Assembly: GCA_035772405.1 (NCBI GenBank)
Contig: JAYKKM010000081.1
Span: 1,369,001 to 1,433,000 of the forward strand
DNA from: Chrysogorgia sp. JL179-B06
Taxonomy: Eukaryota; Cnidaria; Anthozoa; Scleralcyonacea; Chrysogorgiidae
Direction: 5' to 3'
Length of the DNA stretch: 64,000 nt
Both the position numbers and the translations under genes were made by a program. Within the stretch, counting starts at the first letter, position 1. Each line of letters begins with the position of its first letter. The notes under the pieces are model-generated. The model had not been told where the DNA came from. It saw nothing but the letters and a program-made list of their open reading frames with translations, and did not search any database. Shown piece after piece: positions 34,546 to 46,259 of this stretch.

Positions 34546-35048
34546 CACACCCTGGGTACAGAAAAAGAATCGTGAAGGTAAAAAGGAATGTGAAGTGCTC
34601 GAAGCCAGGCTGTTCAAGAGGCCAGATGTTATTACGAAGAGATTTTTGAACATTGTTACAATCTTGGGACTAGCAAGAACTGGAAAATCAACATTGATGA
34701 ACAGTGTTCACAAGAAAGAAGTGTTTGAAACATCCGATGAATTACAAGGATGTACAGTAGGAGCATGGGTTTCTGACAGTGTAATAGAAATAGACGGGGG
34801 TGGTGTTGCCATATTTGTCGATACCGAAGGCCAAGGGAATGAATCTAAACAAAATGATTATGAATTGTTGATGCCTATTGTACTTCTGTCCAAAGTAATC
34901 ATATTCAACATCATGAGAAAATTTGCAGTAAGAGACGTGCTTGAGGAGTTGGCATTTCTCGTAAAACTTGGTGAAAAAATCAAAACAAAACGTGGGAAAG
35001 CAAAGTTTGGTCACTTAATCATTGCAGTGCGAGACTACGATTTGAAAA
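34546..35048 (+). CDS. GBP-like large GTPase, locus 1, GTPase-domain exon
   Basis: Guanylate-binding/atlastin-type G domain. The P-loop is GLARTGKST, followed by LMNSVHKKEVFETSDE, the switch Thr in GCTVGAWV and the G3 motif DTEGQG. VLLSKVIIFNIM matches the buried strand of GBPs, and VRDYDL corresponds to the TLRDF-type G4 motif. The exon starts after TTATTAG at 34545 and ends before GTATAG in phase 1, matching the AA that opens the next exon (39206). The first codon needs two bases from an upstream exon, as in loci 2 and 3. GBPs hydrolyse GTP and assemble on membranes; in vertebrates they act in cell-autonomous immunity. Function here is inferred from family only. Confidence 0.85.
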
Positions 35049-36210
35049 GTATAGTTCATTAAAAATATATAAAAAAATAGTTGTAAATAGTTTTGCAGTT
35101 CATGCTGTTCATGCAGGGGTAGACCGACTAGCTCAGAGGTCATTTTGACTAAAAAGGGGCCCACTCCATCAATTTACTTCGTGATTCTTTTAGCCCTTAA
35201 TTGGCAATTAAACAATCAAAATACTTTGTTCATCCACTTAAATTTAATTATTTTTAACAGTAATTGTAAAATTCATTAATAATTCATGAAGAAAATTCAA
35301 AAGAAATTAATATTTAATCAGCATCTTTAACCCAAGATAAAACATTGATTAATAAAACATCAATGTTTTATCAAAGTTAACTTTCTGATTAATAAAACAT
35401 AAATGTTTTATTCAAAGTTAACTTGCTCAAATTGAGCTTTTTCGGAGTTAAAATAATTTGTTTGTACCGTTTCTACAACTTCCAAACAAAGTATGTATTA
35501 TATATTCTACTAATTTTACAATTTCGTTAAAACATTCGCGGTCGATGTTTATGTAATAGATAAACACCGAGAACGAGGGATTTATGCGGCATTATCTCGA
35601 GGTGTTTATATCTGACGTATTATTACATTGAGGAGGTTTCCAACAAAGTTTTGTCGATTTTGACCACCTTGGACAAAGATTTTCCTTGTTTTTTCTTCAT
35701 TTCTTATCTAATTCGTATTCATAGGGATGTATGGCGGACTCAATGCAATAATAAGGGCAGTTACAACGGCTCACCAATGTAACTGCCCATATAAACATCG
35801 GCCGCTCATGTTTTAACTACTACATAAAACTTTACAAATAAACAGGGGACAAACTGCATGGTCAGTCGTGGTCAAAGTGCCTATGACACGAAAATTAAGT
35901 TTGCCTTATTTGAAAGAACACTTAAAATAACCGACAGAGTATCATCTTTTGAGGTTTTTCGTTTCCTTGTTTCGTTCTTGAGATATTTCAGTTTGTATCA
36001 CATGCAAATGACAATGGCGGGACGTACACGTGCATAATGACTTATCGGAGAAGGTTATATATCTTTGTTTTTATCACACAAAATCACTTGAAATTGTACA
36101 TGTTCCGTGTTGTGGGAAGTATACTCACGCACATGCTTCATTCAAATTAAATTTGGTTTTATATTAGCAAAGATAAATAGCCTTCTCTGATAAGTCATTA
36201 CGCACGTGCA

Positions 36211-36665
36211 CCATATATTATATATACAGAACTCGTGACTAGACTCTCGGCAACGGCTTCCGTAGCTCAGTGGTCAATTCCAGCCAGAAGGCCTTGAAGT
36301 TGCATTTTTCGCAACTGGTCCCGGTTTGGTCTTAAAATGTATGATTGTATTCCAACACTCGAAATTTTCCTTCACCATAAATCCTTTCAACATGTAGTTT
36401 GATCGAGTGAAATGCCAAATATTACCTATAATATACCCAGAATCTTATCCCGGCATTACCACCATATATACAGAACTCGTGACTAGGCTCTCGGCAACGG
36501 CTTCCGCAGCTCAGTGGTCAGAGCACTGCAGTAGCATCGCAGGGTCGCGGGTTCAATTCCAGCCGGAAGGCCTTGAAGTTGCATTTTTCGCAACTGGTCC
36601 CGGTTTGGTCTTAAAATGTATGTATTCCAACACTCGAAATTTTCCTTCACCATAAATCCTTTCAC
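36211..36665 (+). mobile_element. tRNA-derived SINE, two tandem copies
   Basis: Two copies (about 36211-36390 and 36459-36665) start with a tRNA-like head after CAGAACTCGTGACTAG and share the tail TTGAAGTTGCATTTTTCGCA through CACCATAAATCCTTTCA. Copy 1 has lost the anticodon arm and most of the T arm. Copy 2 keeps a complete tRNA-like fold at 36499-36572: A box CAGCTCAGTGGTCAGAG, anticodon loop GTAGCAT (AGC, alanine-like) and B box GGGTTCAATTCC. The mismatches in stems and the shared tail favour a SINE over a functional tRNA gene. Confidence 0.7.
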
Positions 36666-36675
36666 TATTGAAGCG

Positions 36676-36726
36676 AATTCACACACTTCTGCGCCGTCGT
36701 AGCTACGGCGCAGAAGTGTGTGAATT
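36676..36726. repeat. Inverted repeat at the 5' end of the Penelope-like element
   Basis: Two perfect 22-bp arms (beginning AATTCACACACTTCTGCG) are separated by 7 bases. The right arm is the start of the reverse-transcriptase coding sequence, so the left arm is an inverted copy of it. Penelope-like insertions often carry such 5' inversions. Confidence 0.8.
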
Positions 36727-38010
36727 GATTGGATTGTTCATTTTGAACGAGCTAAGCAAGAGATTCGAGAAGGCCAACGTGGGACTCTACAGAGACGACG
36801 GACTGATCCTTCTTAAAAACCACACCGCTAGGCTAGCTGACATAGCAAGAAAAGACTTATACATATAACATTTTCAATCAAGTCGGATTAAGAATTACAG
36901 CGCAAACCAACCAGCAAACTGTCAACTTCCTGGACGTCACCTGGAAAACATCAGCCATATAGAAAGCCAAACGACGAGCCGCAATATATTAGCAACCTCT
37001 CAAACCACCCACCAACAATTTTGAAACACCTTCCATCAGCAGTTATAGCAAACGAGTTTCACTCCTCTCCTCAGACGAAACATCTTTTGAATCAGCCGCA
37101 CCACTATATAATGATGCTCTCAAGCGAAGCCATTTCAACGAAACCGTGCACTACACTTCCGAAGAAACAACGCGCTCTTCACCTTCGCAGAAACGCAGAA
37201 AAAGGAATATAATTTGGTTTAACCCACCCTTTAGCAAAAACGTACGGACAAACATCGGCCGCAATTTTCTCCAACTTGTTGACAAGCATTTTCCTCCATC
37301 GAACGCCCTTCACAAAATTTTTAATCGGAACACCATCAAAATAAGTTACACGTGTATGGATAACATGAAAAGCACCATCATGAAGCACAACGCGCGAATC
37401 CTTTCAAATGCAAACCGCCCTCGTGAAACCGATGATTAGTGCAACTGCAGGAAAAAAGAAGAATGCCCATTAGATGGAAAATGTCTGACAAGCAGCTTGG
37501 TCTATAAAGCAATCGTAACATCAACTGACAACGGTCAATCGAAGCAATACATTGGCATGACGGCAAATACATTCAAAGAACGGTACAGAAACCACACAAA
37601 ATCTTTTCAACACAAGAAACACTCGAACGAAACAGAACTTTCTAAATACATATGGGATCTTAAAAATAAGAACCGGAATTTCAAGATCAATTGGTCAGTG
37701 GCAAAACGAGCCGCAGCATACAGAAGTGGAGGAAAACGTTGTAATTTGTGCCTCGAGGAAAAACTTTACATCATGAAAGCGAACAAACAAACTTTACTAA
37801 ACAAAAGATCGGAACTCGTTTCAAAATGTCGCCATCAAAACAGATTTAACATAACAATCAGCCGCCGCGCGAAGAAAAAAGTGATGACTCATAAGGCCTC
37901 CCACACATGACCATGACGTAACGCATACTATAAAAGAAGGACTACAGAATCAGTTCCACTATTGCCTGATGATCGCACTTGCGTGAAACTCGGAGTAGCA
38001 AACAATATTT
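36698..38010 (+). pseudogene. Penelope-like retroelement, 5'-truncated and decayed
   Basis: The reverse-transcriptase end shows NVGLYRDDGLILLKN (catalytic YRDD, 36781-36804), then NQQTVNFLDVTWKTS. After stops and frameshifts come the linker motif IIWFNPPFSKNVRTNIGRNF and a Cys-rich stretch (CNCRKKEECPLDGKC). The C-terminal GIY-YIG endonuclease (37497-37910) reads VYKAIVTST, then QYIGMTANTFKERYRNHTKS. The order RT, linker, GIY-YIG is diagnostic of Penelope-like elements. A hammerhead-like motif sits in the 3' flank. Confidence 0.85.
37962..38001 (+). ncRNA. Hammerhead-like motif in the Penelope 3' region
   Basis: TTGC, CTGATGA, stem II CGCA-CT-TGCG with flanking T on each side, GAA, a self-pairing ACTC/GAGT element, A and GCAA, which pairs with TTGC. 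The core is complete, but stem II is closed by a T-T mismatch and stem III has almost no loop. Moderately convincing. Confidence 0.5.
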
Positions 38011-38133
38011 TAAGTTCATAAATATATATATATATATATATTTGTCAGGAATCCTCCTTCTCAAGCTTAAAAACATTTATAAAAACATCAGGATAAAAAA
38101 CTTTATTAAACATATATATATATATATATATAT

Positions 38134-38201
38134 AATTGATCAAGATAACTTTTAAAAACTTTAATCTAGATTAAAGTTTTTAAAAGTTATCTTGATCAAT
38201 T
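38134..38201. repeat. Perfect 68-bp palindrome
   Basis: The first 34 bases (starting AATTGATCAAGATAACTT) are followed without spacer by their exact reverse complement, centred on TCTAGA. (TA)n lies on the left and a longer AT tract begins 50 bases to the right. Confidence 0.95.
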
Positions 38202-38247
38202 TTTACATGTTTTTTAACTTTGGTGGAAGAAGGTTCACTGTTTTTAT

Positions 38248-39165
<918 letters not shown>

Positions 39166-39205
39166 ATATCTATGTTGAAATAGTGTTTTAATTCCGATTT
39201 TTTAG

Positions 39206-39796
39206 AAAGTGCTGAAGAGCTGCACGATCATTTTTTTAAATACGAGGATGGAAAAGATGATGGTGTCAAAATGAGAAACAAAATTAGAAACGGAATTTTA
39301 GAAACATTTGGACAGCCAAAGGTGATTCCTTTTCCGAGTAAGAAAGATGTGAACAAGGTCAGCGACTTCGAAGGGAAAGTAAAAGAATTCAGAGAAGCAA
39401 TTTCCGAAAATATTACTAGCCCACACCAGATTCATGGTAATACATTCTTAACACCTGGAAACGTCAATGGTTTTATGAAAGAAATGATGGCTCAGGCAAA
39501 ACATGGTTGCTTAGATGTGGGTTCAGTTGTCGAGTTGATGGAACAAAGAAAAATTGATGAGGCTCGCAGTCGCTTTGAGAAAGATTTTATAAAACAATGT
39601 GACGATCTTAAACTACCAATGTCAAAAGAAAAATTGAGAAATAAAATCACTGCAATAAAAGAGGAACTTCTTGAAAAGATAAAAGAAGAGACAAGTGGCG
39701 TGATTTTCAAGCGAGAAGAATGTGACAAGGCCATAAAAGAACTTAAAAACTTCTTCGACCAAAGAATCACTGCCAAGGAAAATGAAAATGAATTAC
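39206..39796 (+). CDS. GBP-like large GTPase, locus 1, helical-domain exon
   Basis: In phase after the GTPase exon (acceptor TTTTTTAG). It starts with SAEELHDHFFKYEDGK, then RNKIRNGILETFGQPKVIPF, matching the guanine-cap part of GBPs. FLTPGNVNGFMKEMMAQAKH and VVELMEQRKIDEARSRFEKD match the GBP helical-domain start. It carries one copy of a helical unit (F...L-K-L-P...LKNFFDQR), against about three in locus 2 and four in locus 3. It ends before GTAAGT in phase 1, matching the tail exon at 40793. Confidence 0.85.
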
Positions 39797-40792
39797 GTAA
39801 GTTTAGCCTATATACTTTTCACTAGCGACATAAGCATAACAACATACGCATGAAAGCGCAATTCTTGTTCTTCCTAATTACAAATTAAAAGGGGTTACCT
39901 ACCATGAAGTGCTAACTGTGCTTGTGTATGTCGTTATGCTAAGGGGGTCTGCAACCGCACGGAGCGGGTTTTATATGAAGCGGATTACTTAAAAGTGATG
40001 GTGGGTTGACTATAGGGGAATGCATTTAAACTCAACAATCATCTATCGTCAGGATTGAACGGGGCAAACAGCATCTCAATACAAATGTGATGATTTTAAT
40101 AGTTAATTAGTTATGTCAAATAACGCATCTGATATGGACGATCGTCAATCTCATATCAGGAATCGAACGTGTAACCTTCTGATTACCGGTGAGACGATCT
40201 TTGCTAACCATTAAGCTACCGAGACTCAGTAGCGAGACTCGGTAGCTCAATGGGCAGAGCATCTCACCAGCAATCAGAAGGCTCCTGTCCGGGACTCAGA
40301 ATATTTTTGCTGAGGATATGAGCTTGACGATTATCGTCTGTCTACTGGCAGTCCATGCTCTCCCACATTCACTACAGCAATGTATATATTAACTGCACAT
40401 CTAAGCATTACTGATATATAGCATAGGTATAGTACATATCAATCGAACCAGTACATCATTGTAACCTTCACTCTCTATCTGAGACTCTGTAGCTCAATGG
40501 CTCGAGAGCGTCTCACCGACAATCAAAGGGTTACAGGTTCGATTACTATCCGGTATAATTTTTCTGAGAGAGCTTGACGATCGTTCATATATCGTCTGTC
40601 TACTCCAAGCTCTCCCACATTCACTACATCAGTGTATATATTAACACATAACGCATATATGCCACACAGAACAACTGACTGATCGATCTACTTGTGTCAG
40701 TGGAAATTCCTTTAATACTCATCTAAGAAATATACCTTATCCTGAATTAACTAATTTGACTAAATGAAATCGACTTTTCTTCTATTTTATAG
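39797..40792 (+). other. Locus-1 last intron with tRNA-like SINE fragments
   Basis: Intron between the helical exon and the tail exon (acceptor ATTTTATAG). The first 300 bases show no recognised feature; the rest is mostly the SINE cluster at 40100-40645. Confidence 0.7.
40100..40645. mobile_element. Cluster of tRNA-derived SINE copies
   Basis: There are three related copies: a minus-strand copy ending near 40225 and plus-strand copies from about 40229 and 40481. Each has an A box (GTAGCTCAATGG or minus-strand GTAGCTTAATGGTTAGC). Copies 1 and 3 have a B box (ACGTTCGATTCC and AGGTTCGATTAC), and the middle copy's B box is decayed. Copies 2 and 3 share the tail CTCTCCCACATTCACTACA and GTATATATTAAC. 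Copies 1 and 2 lie head to head. Confidence 0.7.
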
Positions 40793-41121
40793 TGGCCTGT
40801 AAAGCACAAAGAGGCAAGACGCTTCAAGCGGTTGCTGATACTGCTGCTGTTTGTGCTAGAATCGCTGTTAGTGCTCTCACTGTTACTGCTGCTACTAGTG
40901 CTGCTGTTGTTACTGCTGCTGCTGGTGCTGCTGCTGTTACTGTTGCTGGTAGTGCTGCTGTTACTGCTCGTGCTGTTGCTTCTTTTATTGAAAATGTTGA
41001 TGTAGTACTACTACATGCTGCTGGCCGTGCCGATATAAATTCTGACTTTTCTACAGGAGGTTCTCTCATTATTCGCTGTATATTCTCTATCGCCTTAAAG
41101 GCTGTCCTACAACGCAGATGA
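40793..41121 (+). CDS. GBP-like large GTPase, locus 1, terminal hydrophobic-tail exon
   Basis: The acceptor ATTTTATAG lies before 40793, and the first two bases complete Leu from the helical exon. About 110 residues follow. A basic start (ACKAQRGKTLQ) is followed by roughly 55 residues rich in Ala, Val and Thr (AVVTAAAGAAAVTVAGSAAV), then a mixed end with VVLLHAAG and IIRCIFSIALKAVLQRR before TGA. The Ala/Val stretch could be a membrane-inserted segment or hairpin. Vertebrate GBPs use a CaaX lipid signal instead, whereas atlastins use a transmembrane hairpin. The GCT-rich coding may come from a simple repeat, so exact function is open. Confidence 0.65.
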
Positions 41122-41339
41122 ATTAAGAGTGAGACAAGGGGAACTAACATATGTTGAACACTTGGAAATTTTGTCAATATAACCTATACGACCACAAAGC
41201 CCATGCATGACCTGTTTTTTTATCACAAATGCAACTACAAGTCTCCTTATATAGACTTATATAATTTTAAAATTCCATATTGTATAAAACTACTACTTTT
41301 AAAGGATCTTATTGTAATCCTGCACACGTATTACGTGCT

Positions 41340-41660
41340 TAACCCACACAAGTTCAAGATTATTATTATTAATTTACATTTATAAAGCGCTAAAAACTAT
41401 AAATATTCTAAAGCGCTAATATCTCCAACTAAGTCTAATATCTCCAACTCACTCCAAATAAATATAAATATAAAGAATGTATTTTAAAAAAGTTAAAACA
41501 AACCAACTAGAAGTCAATTAAAAGTCAATTAAAAAGTCAATTAAACGCTTCATTAAATAGAAATGTCTTTAACCGGTTCTTAAAAGAAACTACGGAAAGT
41601 GACTGTCGAATATCAATGGGGAGGCCATTCCAGAGTGTTGGACCAGCCTTAGCGAAGATA
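41340..41660 (-). pseudogene. LINE C-terminal fragment
   Basis: The minus strand at about 41650-41540 reads FAKAGPTLWNGLPIDIRQSL, then KNRLKTFLFNE, the C-terminal signature of CR1/L2-type LINEs. The 41340-41460 part resembles the 3' UTR of such elements (TTATTATTATT next to AAAGCGCTAA repeats). Confidence 0.6.
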
Positions 41661-41939
41661 AACAAATTCTGCACCAGTTTAACTCTGCTTTGATTGGCTT
41701 ATAATATTATAACACTGTGAAATATATCTAAATAATAGTTGTTCACATCTTGTATTTCACTTAGAGAATGTTGCGCCGGTTGGCAACGAAACGTCAGTAA
41801 AATTTCTTTAAAATTTGTTTCTGTTTGTTTTTTACGAGATGGCTCTACACATTCGAATTTTGAGAAAACACCTAAATTAGTGATACTTCCCAACAATGTT
41901 CGTGCACGTGTAGCCATTCTTGGATACCCCATTTAACGA

Positions 41940-42660
41940 CTAGCCGTTGGGGGATGTTGGATCGGCCCACTCGGCCACCCAGCGGTGAAATTCATTCTTT
42001 TTGGCCATCGTCGTTCGCAGCTGGATCAATTTCAGTCCAGTCCATTTTTGCACTTTGTGCCAGCGATCTTCATTGTTTTTTCTTAGTTGGGTGAAAAGCA
42101 TCTGCTTCTTATGGCATGTAATTCTCCATTCTAACCACGTGGCCCAGCCATTTGAGCGTCTGTGCTTGGACAAACGCGTCCAAGCGACCAGCTTTTGTGA
42201 TTCTATATACATCGTCGTTGTTGTATACGTATGTAATGCGTATAGTCGCATTCTTGGCCACTTATGCGCTCGTCATATAGGTTGCTTTTGATTCTCTCTT
42301 ATCACGCGCAGGAGCAGTGCATTGCGGAGTTTGTGGCCGTTGTTGATCATGCTTCGCAGTATTTTGCACCCGACGATCTCCATACTGTTCAGGTTCTTCT
42401 CACTGACATCCCAAGTGTGCGCCGTGTAAACAAGGCGGGAACGACAGAATGCCTTTATACAACGTTTAAGTGGAGGTTGTTAACGAGGCACTGCATGGAC
42501 ACTATGTGCGCCGATACGTATTGTACATCTTCTACTTTAACGTCTTAGGGAACCATAATGCCTACGCCCTATTCAGCTCTGCGTTTCTGGCCAGAGTAGT
42601 AAAATTTATACCCTTCGATTTCCAACATACCCATCCCTGGTCACCATCTTCTTGCATTAA
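41940..42660 (-). pseudogene. Internally deleted LINE: endonuclease piece and C-terminal piece
   Basis: On the minus strand the right part (about 42650-42480) is the endonuclease fragment homologous to 28.5-28.6 kb. The left part reads DAFVQAQTLKWLGHVVRMEN, typical of the region after the reverse transcriptase, and then in another frame HRWVAEWADPTSPNG. Stops and frame changes show it is dead. It opens the second copy of the locus duplication. Confidence 0.6.
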
Positions 42661-43249
42661 CATGATCTTGTAGCGCGATCATTAACGTGATTTGTGAATG
42701 CCCATTTGTGAATGCCCATTTGGAACTTGTGGAGTGCTTGGAAATTCTGGCTACTGGCGTTCTTTTTAGTCCTCTGCTAGCTGTACATTGTACACACTGA
42801 TGATGTTGATGTTAGTTCGTCGATGGTGCAGTCGTACTGAAAATTCGTCAGTATAGTTTTGATTCGAGGAGAGGGTTCCTGAAATCCCACCTGCCTCTTG
42901 TTGAGATTAGCCGCTTATAAAAAGCGTTTCCAGTGGGCACCACGTGGAGGTTCTCAACATGCCCACCATAAATGCCCACCAACGTGCCATGGGTACATCA
43001 CTACATAAAATGCAATCATACCTGAACACTTATTGGCCTAGCCGGTCTTTTATGACAGACCAAGTGACAAAGGAGCGAGGTCAGGTTTATATTATTACAC
43101 GGCTCTTTTAAATGTGTCGCATTTCCTCAATTTTTAAAAACTTCTCAGTTGTTTTGTAATGACCGCTCAGCAACCAATCAGATTGCAGAAAAGCTGTGTT
43201 AAGATCGCTCACGAGCCAAGCCATATAACGAGGTTTCTTTCATTATTGA

Positions 43250-43615
43250 TACATTTCCCAATTCATTATTGATACATTTCATTATTGATACATTTCATTA
43301 TTGATACATTTCATTATTGATACATTTCATTATTGATACATTTCATTATTGATACATTTCATTATTGATACATTTCATTATTGATACATTTCATTATTGA
43401 TACATTTCATTATTGATACACTTCATTATTGATACATTTCATTAATACATTTCATTATTGATACATTTCATTATTGATACATTTCATTATTGATACATTT
43501 CATTATTGATACATTTCATTATTGATACATTTCATTGTCGATACATTTCATTATTGATACATTTCATTATTGATACATTTCATTGTTGATACATTTCATT
43601 ATTGATACATTCGAG
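43250..43615. repeat. Minisatellite, 16-bp unit
   Basis: About 22 nearly identical copies of TTCATTATTGATACAT, with few variants. It lies inside the duplicated segment of locus 2 and is absent in locus 1, so it expanded after the duplication. Confidence 0.95.
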
Positions 43616-43872
43616 AAATATAAGTACAAATAAAGCTGTTTCTGTTTCTTATTCCCGCAGAAATGCAAAGCCTATCCACACGGTTCAAGATCCAAGGTTT
43701 TCATCTGATCTTTTATTTAATACAACTGACTTTCACAGCCTGTTGTCACGAAACCTGGTAATCAATGATTGTGATTGATTCAGGGGAACGAAAGGCAGGC
43801 CACAAAATCAATGAAAAACTAGATACTTTATTTTAGTCTTGAATTATTCAAATTGTATCAGGTATATTCAAG

Positions 43873-44088
43873 TTGAATACGCTTTGGGCAATGCCCATAG
43901 CCAGTGAGCCCTATATATACCTGGAGGACTATGCTCTAGTCTTTTTCGGGCAAAACGTGAGCTCCATCACGAAGGACCTAAAAGTGCCGCTGCTCCAAGA
44001 GACTATTGACTATCAACTATCTAGTCTCTCAAGCGGACAAATGGCAAGACAACTAGACGAAGTTGGTCTATCGTTATTCGTCTTGTGA
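43873..44088 (+). CDS. Unrecognised short open frame
   Basis: 71 codons, of which the part from about 43920 (NVSSITKDLKVPLLQETIDY then QLSSLSSGQMARQLDEVGLS) looks protein-like in composition. No family recognised. The first third overlaps duplicated non-coding repeat sequence. It could be a piece of a mobile element or an upstream exon of the locus-2 gene. Low confidence. Confidence 0.2.
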   Translation: MNTLWAMPIASEPYIYLEDYALVFFGQNVSSITKDLKVPLLQETIDYQLSSLSSGQMARQLDEVGLSLFVL

Positions 44089-44891
44089 AGGGTTAACTTT
44101 GACTGCCTGATCACAAACGCTAACATGTGGAATATCAAACTTTTCCAAATGCGGTAGGCAAAATAGCACGACATCCCGACCATTTATAAGTAAGTCACGC
44201 TGTTCGGGCTTAAGATTAATTTCATCGGGAAAATCCAACGCTACCTCATTCCTTTGATGTATTGGGCAAGTTTGACAGTTTATTTACATAAGACGCGAAT
44301 GATTTACATAAGACTCGAACGAACCAATGGGAATTTAGCCGATACTTTTGGTGGAATTTGTACGCTTTTATGAATCCCCAATTCCGCCCGCTCCCCTGCC
44401 ACGCAGGCTATACTTAGCCCGCATCCGGCCTTGTACTTTACTTCTCAAAATCATTAATAATTCATGATTAGCGTAGCCATTCCACGAACGTATACCACAT
44501 CACATGCATGTGTTTTGATACCCAATGAAAACATGTAGGAAACTTGCTGGTGAACTGGATCATATTCAAATCAATGAAACTGCACAAATATACATATTCG
44601 TTTGAGAAGAAACGTGTTTCAACGTGTTTCATCAGGGGACTCCAAACACTCGAAAATCACCTCGGGGCTACGTCCTTCGTTTTTTTGGAACCCCTGATGA
44701 AACACTCAAACTCGTGCAAATTACATACAAATATTTCCGGTATATACTTTCATTTTGGGACATTGTTCAAGACAGTCAACCAATCAAATTTCCATCACCG
44801 TGCAAAAACAAGTAAAACCGGTATTTTGTGGCTTCGTTATCCAAGATGATCACATGCAAAGCAGCCATAACTCTATTACGAAACGTTTCAG

Positions 44892-44984
44892 TCATCTGGC
44901 AGTCTAGAATTTGGACATCTGGGCATCATCCTCAGGAACGCGATCAGAAAAAGAGCACTCGAAGAAATCATCATAGAAGATGAG
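44892..44984 (+). CDS. GBP-like gene, locus 2, candidate upstream exon A
   Basis: 31 codons between acceptor CGTTTCAG and donor GATGAG/GTATAT, phase 0 at the end. It encodes SLEFGHLGIILRNAIRKRAL, then EEIIIEDE. Loci 1 and 3 have similar blocks ending in the same GATGAG donor (ALVEEIIIQDE and ALDETATQDE), which argues for a conserved exon. The start codon of the gene was not identified. Confidence 0.5.
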
Positions 44985-45206
44985 GTATATTATAAGTGTG
45001 TAATTTTAGAAATTACAGATAAACAAAAGACCATCTGAGCATGATGGAGATTTTCTAGGAATTAAAATTCAGAAGGTTTCTAGCTTCGCTAGGCTTTTTT
45101 AAGCTTAGATATAGAACAGTAGTTTCTTCATTAATCGCACACGCTTGCTGCTTGAGATTTCTGGCTTGGAATAATTACAATGTTCGTGAATGTCACTGTG
45201 GATCAG

Positions 45207-45301
45207 CCTATACCATTTACGTCGACTGACAGCAGCTGGTATATGATTGAACTGTCGATGATAGAGAAAACTGACCCACATGTTTCCAACCAGACCGTTA
45301 T
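45207..45301 (+). CDS. GBP-like gene, locus 2, candidate upstream exon B
   Basis: The acceptor GTGGATCAG lies before 45207 and donor GTAAGT after 45301. It starts in phase 0, as exon A requires, and ends in phase 2, as the GTPase exon requires. It encodes PIPFTSTDSSWYMIEL, then SMIEKTDPHVSNQTV. Locus 3 has a similar block (LDTIESLLRDIDPRITRM). The exact phase fit on both sides is the main support. Confidence 0.6.
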
Positions 45302-45719
45302 GTAAGTTGAATACTCCAGAAGGTTAATGGTGTACTGCCGAAAATAATTCGTCAGAGAGCGAAGGTCATTCGTCACGGAGAGCGAAGGTCCTTCGTCAGA
45401 GAGTAAAACGTTGGTACACCAAAGAGTACTCGATTTGTATTTCTACACTGCCTACGCAGCACAACTGACTTTTAGATAAATCATTAGGTAATGATTAATT
45501 CTGCATCCTGGCAACTCGTATATTACTTGAAATCTCTTGTTTAAAACTAGTGATAAGAGCTTTCCACTGCGTATTCGTCCACGCACGGTACGGCCTTTTG
45601 ATATCTTATGAAAATCTATGACAAAAATCTATGACATGCAGACTGTCTTTAAAATAGGATGTTGTTTTTTCTTGTTCTTCGGTATTATACAAATGCATCA
45701 GACTATATAGATCTCGTCT

Positions 45720-45800
45720 TACTCTGATGAAGGGCTCCGCTCGAAACGTCAGTATCTCGTCACTAAATTCTTGGCAGTTTACCACCTTTTCACTTTGCTA
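45720..45800 (+). mobile_element. Penelope-type terminal fragment with hammerhead motif
   Basis: Full copy of the block at 38788-38880: TACT, CTGATGA (45724-45730), GGGC-TCC-GCTC stem, GAAACGTC and AGTA, then CTCGTCACTAAATTCTTGG and ACTTTGCTATATAT. No coding part adjacent, so probably a solo terminal repeat. Confidence 0.6.
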
Positions 45801-46259
45801 TATATAGACAAGGAGTCTTTCCTCCATTGATGCAGCGTCGAGTGCCAATTAAAGATGTCTTATAATTTGGAGCCCACCACACGGATGAAAATCAAAGCGA
45901 ACTATACTTAGCTGATATAGCCATGTATAATTGATGACACTTTAACAGGATATCTCAAATTTGTTTTAAAACAACTATTGCTAATATAAACAACTGTGAT
46001 ATCGTCTCATGAAGTACAAAGTAGCTGTGAGCGAACGATAATTATTTATATAGCACTAAACTCAATACTTGGAAGGCTGCGTAATTCTAGTGAAGTACAA
46101 ACTGCATGAAAGTGAAAGTTATAGTTCCGGCTTCCGCCATGACTAACTCGAAAGTAAAAGCGATGAATAGAAATTGCAGAAGTAAGCCGATTTGGCTTTT
46201 ATGAGGAGGTTTAGTGAAAGTATTCATAATTTTTCACTTGATAAGCAATCAGTTAAATG

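Larger units (their letters stand above)
42480..45410. repeat. Second copy of the duplicated upstream region of the GBP-like locus
   Basis: Collinear matches to 28.45-32.64 kb: LINE fragment, 42.66-43.03, 43.15-43.91 and 44.48-45.41 kb. Locus 2 lacks the CR1-like LINE and hammerhead tandem of locus 1 but contains a 16-bp minisatellite. 44.1-44.48 kb has no counterpart recognised. Confidence 0.75.

Noticed and set aside
36499..36572. Functional tRNA-Ala gene
   Set aside because: Stem mismatches and a shared non-tRNA tail in a tandem partner fit a tRNA-derived SINE better.
40824..41177. Minus-strand open frame opposite the tail exon
   Set aside because: Mirror of the alanine/valine-rich exon; the plus strand fits splice sites and phase.
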